From positions 1 to 9,957 of the forward strand of contig JAFTIQ010000084.1 in assembly GCA_017456805.1 (NCBI GenBank): a DNA stretch of 9,957 bases, given 5' to 3'. The stretch comes from Lentisphaeria bacterium (lineage in GTDB: Bacteria; Verrucomicrobiota; Lentisphaeria; Victivallales; UBA1829). The translations under genes and the position numbers were made by a program. This document shows, piece after piece, positions 7,620-9,957 of this stretch (position 1 is the first letter of the stretch; each line of letters starts with the position of its first letter). A model generated the notes under the pieces. The model worked only from the letters and a program-made list of their open reading frames with translations, was not told the DNA's origin and made no database searches.

Positions 7620-9830
7620 TTATTGATTCTCTTTTACAACTGTTTTACTGTCGCAGGCATATTCAGAAAGGCTTCCATTTCTGAACCGGATGATGCACCA
7701 TTCTCCGCCTTCGATCTGCAATTCACATTTTTCCGTCCGCACAAAACAGCGCATTTCATGAGCTTTTCTGCGGAGTTTTCCAAAGTTTCCATTCAAAGAC
7801 CTGGCTGAGTTCAGGAAGGTATCCGCCATTCGCCCCTGAGCGGAAAGAACAAGAACTTTTTCTGAACCGTCAGGATTGGAAAACCAGCTGTGATATGCAC
7901 GTTCTGTATAAACAGTATCTTCCTTCCGTATCAAACCGGCTGTCAGATTCGCCAAATCTTCTCTGGGATCGCTCCCCGTCATATAAATGAGTCCGCCGGA
8001 AGCAGATTTCACTGCCATAATGCGGCCTTCAGAATCATAAACAGCGGTCCCGTCAGTCAACTCAACATAATGAAGGGAATCATACTGTTCCAGTTCCCAT
8101 TCTCCGGGGTTGGGCAGGGAAGTGAATTCGGAATAGGATGCCGCAACATCTCCGAGCGTAAAGGGTTTCACTCCGGCAAGCCGTGCAAACTCGCTGCGGA
8201 TCTCTTTTCCGCCGGTCGTAAACATCGGCGGAACGCCATATACAATAACCGGGAATCCTTTTGCCGCAATCTTTTTGACGATCTCCCAGCAGGCATCGTC
8301 CATGACATAACAATCGTCAAGGATCAGAACCTGAAGTTTTCTTCCGCTGCAAATCAGGGAACCATCTTTCCATTCTGAAGCGGCAAGAGATTCTTCCGAA
8401 ATAAAGTTCGTCTGAATTCCTCTGTCGACAAGAGAAAATGCAGTATTTCCGATTCCGGTGAAATGCATTCTGGAAAGCCATTTCGGAGCTGCACAGATGG
8501 ATTTCCAGCTGTAAACGATCCCGGCTTCCACCGCGGTTTTCATCTCTCCGAGCATCTCATCCAGTCTGTCAAGAGCCTGAACACATTTTACTGATTCACT
8601 GTGAAGCGGTTCCATACGGAAATTGATGATTTCATCTGTAGAATCGCTGTGCCAGCTGCTGAACCAGTTGACGTGGAACAACATTCTGTACCGGGTGGCG
8701 AACTTCATATCCTCCACAGCCGGAACTGCGGACCCCCAGTCGTTGTAATAAGCATCATGGAAACCGAGTTCATTCCGGAGACTGTCCGCAAGCATGATAT
8801 GGAAGGTATACATGTGAAGATCGCACTCCCAGGAACCGTCTGTCCAGGCAGCAGTGAGCACCTTTCCGGCATTGAAATAATCGGTGATCCCGGCAGCGGT
8901 ATCGGAAACCAGCCCTGCCCAGGTCTGATGCGTTCCGAAAAGCAATTTCCGTCCTGCAAGCTGTTCCGCATAATCATTGTGCTTTTTCTGTACTTCCGCA
9001 TTCAAATGGTTCAGGCATTCATAATAATCCAGCCGGACTTTTACAGCTTCTGCAGTATCATCTGCGAAAGCGAGATACGGAAGTTTTTCCAGAAGATCAT
9101 AGCCATATTCTTTTGCAAACCGTTTCAGAAATGCTTCTCCGGATTTGAAATAAACCGGATTATTGCAAGCCTTTGCCGGTTCATCCCATCCGAAGCCGTC
9201 AAGACCGCAATCCGCCACAAGATCCAAAACTTTTTTCTGTGTTTCCTGATAAATTTCTGAAGCGACATCCGGAAATCCGGAATAACGGACCGTTACAAAG
9301 CAATAGAGTTCTCCGGCAGAAATTCCCTGAAGATCACCTTTGATCTCAAATCCGATCCCGATGGTTTGCCATTCGTAACGGAACTCTTCTTTCTTTAACC
9401 GGCGGAACGTTCCGTTTTCTTCCACATAAACTTCCAATCCATCAAAGATCTGATGTCCGGTTTTCTGGAGCAATGTGACAGGTGCGCGGCGGCTGGTAAA
9501 GTGAAAAGCTCCGGATCTGACCTTGACTTTTTCCCCTTTATACAGTCTCAGGGAGCACTCCGGATGCCGTTCGCAGAATCCTCTGCTCCACCAGGCATAA
9601 TCCGTGTCAAGCATACTCTTCATTCCATAACGGTGAATCATTCCGGAAATCGTTTTTATACTTTCATAAATTTCCGGTTCGCCGCAAAGCAGATTCCGTT
9701 CCAGATATCTCCAGAACATGATTGCTGCAGAATATCCATCCTCCGCCATTCTCTTGATATAAGGTTCCGCCAACTCCGGTTTCTTAACCCATTCCGGGGT
9801 CATAAAAAACCCCGCAACCTGTCGTTTCAT
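7620..9830 (-). CDS. Cytoplasmic glycoside-hydrolase-like protein, GH42-like architecture, family unassigned
   Basis: This 736-residue protein is the first gene of the minus operon. It begins MKRQVAGFFM without a signal peptide, so it should act in the cytoplasm. Residues 1-430 look like a glycosidase (beta/alpha)8 barrel. An early barrel strand is followed by YAWWSRGFCERHPE (78-91). A beta-rich stretch of about 90 residues (95-185) then interrupts the barrel, which resumes with CGLDGFGWDEPAK (208-220); Asp216/Glu217 are candidate catalytic residues. A short PLHSES segment (408-413) is followed by VEAGIVYSWKSICA (434-447) and a Rossmann-like stretch including LQVLILDDCYVMDDACW (499-515). These resemble the trimerisation domain of family 42 beta-galactosidases. 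A C-terminal beta domain covers about 580-736. The usual GH42 catalytic motifs are not seen, so I do not assign that family. The start is fixed by AGGAG seven bases upstream. Likely role (inference): hydrolysis of imported oligosaccharides made by the exported partners downstream. Confidence 0.75.
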   Translation of the reverse strand: MKRQVAGFFMTPEWVKKPELAEPYIKRMAEDGYSAAIMFWRYLERNLLCGEPEIYESIKTISGMIHRYGMKSMLDTDYAWWSRGFCERHPECSLRLYKGEKVKVRSGAFHFTSRRAPVTLLQKTGHQIFDGLEVYVEENGTFRRLKKEEFRYEWQTIGIGFEIKGDLQGISAGELYCFVTVRYSGFPDVASEIYQETQKKVLDLVADCGLDGFGWDEPAKACNNPVYFKSGEAFLKRFAKEYGYDLLEKLPYLAFADDTAEAVKVRLDYYECLNHLNAEVQKKHNDYAEQLAGRKLLFGTHQTWAGLVSDTAAGITDYFNAGKVLTAAWTDGSWECDLHMYTFHIMLADSLRNELGFHDAYYNDWGSAVPAVEDMKFATRYRMLFHVNWFSSWHSDSTDEIINFRMEPLHSESVKCVQALDRLDEMLGEMKTAVEAGIVYSWKSICAAPKWLSRMHFTGIGNTAFSLVDRGIQTNFISEESLAASEWKDGSLICSGRKLQVLILDDCYVMDDACWEIVKKIAAKGFPVIVYGVPPMFTTGGKEIRSEFARLAGVKPFTLGDVAASYSEFTSLPNPGEWELEQYDSLHYVELTDGTAVYDSEGRIMAVKSASGGLIYMTGSDPREDLANLTAGLIRKEDTVYTERAYHSWFSNPDGSEKVLVLSAQGRMADTFLNSARSLNGNFGKLRRKAHEMRCFVRTEKCELQIEGGEWCIIRFRNGSLSEYACDSKTVVKENQ

Positions 9831-9957
9831 TTTCTTTCTCCTGAAATATGATCTTGCTATTTGAGGTCATTTCAAAAGTCCGGCAAAATTTGGTTGAAAA
9901 GAGATTGCTGATGAGCTGGAAATGGTAGTTTGAGCGTGGCTACTCTCTGAGTAACCA
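9831..9957 (-). promoter_or_regulatory. Leader and probable promoter region of the minus-strand operon
   Basis: No gene is visible in these 127 bases. On the minus strand AGGAG (9838-9842) is the ribosome binding site of the 736-residue gene. A -35-like TTGAAA lies near 9870-9875, with only poor -10-like sequences (TCATAT or CATATT) 18-19 bases further on. A short inverted repeat TTTGA-N7-TCAAA (9860-9876) overlaps it and could be an operator. A promoter somewhere here, or just beyond the edge, is expected because this is the first gene of the operon; the exact boxes are uncertain. Confidence 0.4.
9937..9957. repeat. Imperfect palindrome at the right edge
   Basis: TGGCTACTC (9937-9945) and GAGTAACCA (9949-9957) are inverted repeats around TCT with one mismatch in nine pairs. 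The repeat ends exactly at the window border and may be longer outside. It could be a regulator operator for the minus-strand operon or part of a neighbouring gene's terminator. There is no T-tract on the visible side. Confidence 0.45.

Noticed and set aside
8601..9260. A 219-codon + strand open frame inside the 736-residue gene
   Set aside because: Codon-register antisense shadow of the glycosidase-like gene, with no RBS and no domain.

Overview
The window looks like a piece of an anaerobic, glycan-degrading bacterium. A likely home is the PVC superphylum, for example a Lentisphaerota/Victivallales- or Kiritimatiellota-type gut or sediment organism. This is inference from four things: an oxygen-sensitive glycyl radical enzyme with its activase, two large exported glycan-type proteins with Sec signal peptides, clear Shine-Dalgarno sequences in front of every visible start (less typical of Bacteroidota), and moderate GC. 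No marker gene is present to confirm the taxon.

Left part (1-2777, + strand): the 3' three-quarters of a glycyl radical enzyme (GRE) runs off the left edge. It is followed 13 bases later by its dedicated radical-SAM activating enzyme with two extra ferredoxin-type Fe-S motifs. The GRE has the Gly-Cys-x-Glu active site of the eliminase (dehydratase/C-X lyase) branch, not the Cys-Cys of true pyruvate formate-lyase. Its substrate cannot be read from the sequence.

Middle: a hairpin at 2784-2808 separates two convergent transcription units and has T-tracts in both directions. It looks like a shared bidirectional terminator.

Right part (9830 down to 2827, - strand): three genes with gaps of 23 and 15 bases form an operon read right to left. 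The first is a cytoplasmic glycoside-hydrolase-like TIM-barrel protein with a GH42-like layout. The second is an exported mutarotase-fold plus glutamine-amidotransferase-like fusion. The third is an exported 935-residue protein with an N-terminal carbohydrate-binding-like domain and a C-terminal TIM-barrel-like domain. None matches a glycoside hydrolase family I can name with confidence, so the operon is a candidate undescribed glycan-processing unit. The third gene carries an A10 run containing an in-frame A AAA AAG slippery heptamer, and either shift terminates within about six codons. The right edge (9831-9957) is the operon leader, with an imperfect palindrome at the border.

A working model, which is inference: the exported proteins bind and trim an external glycan, the cytoplasmic enzyme completes hydrolysis, and the neighbouring GRE may dehydrate or cleave a product of that catabolism. 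No transporter, regulator, RNA gene, CRISPR array or mobile element is visible.
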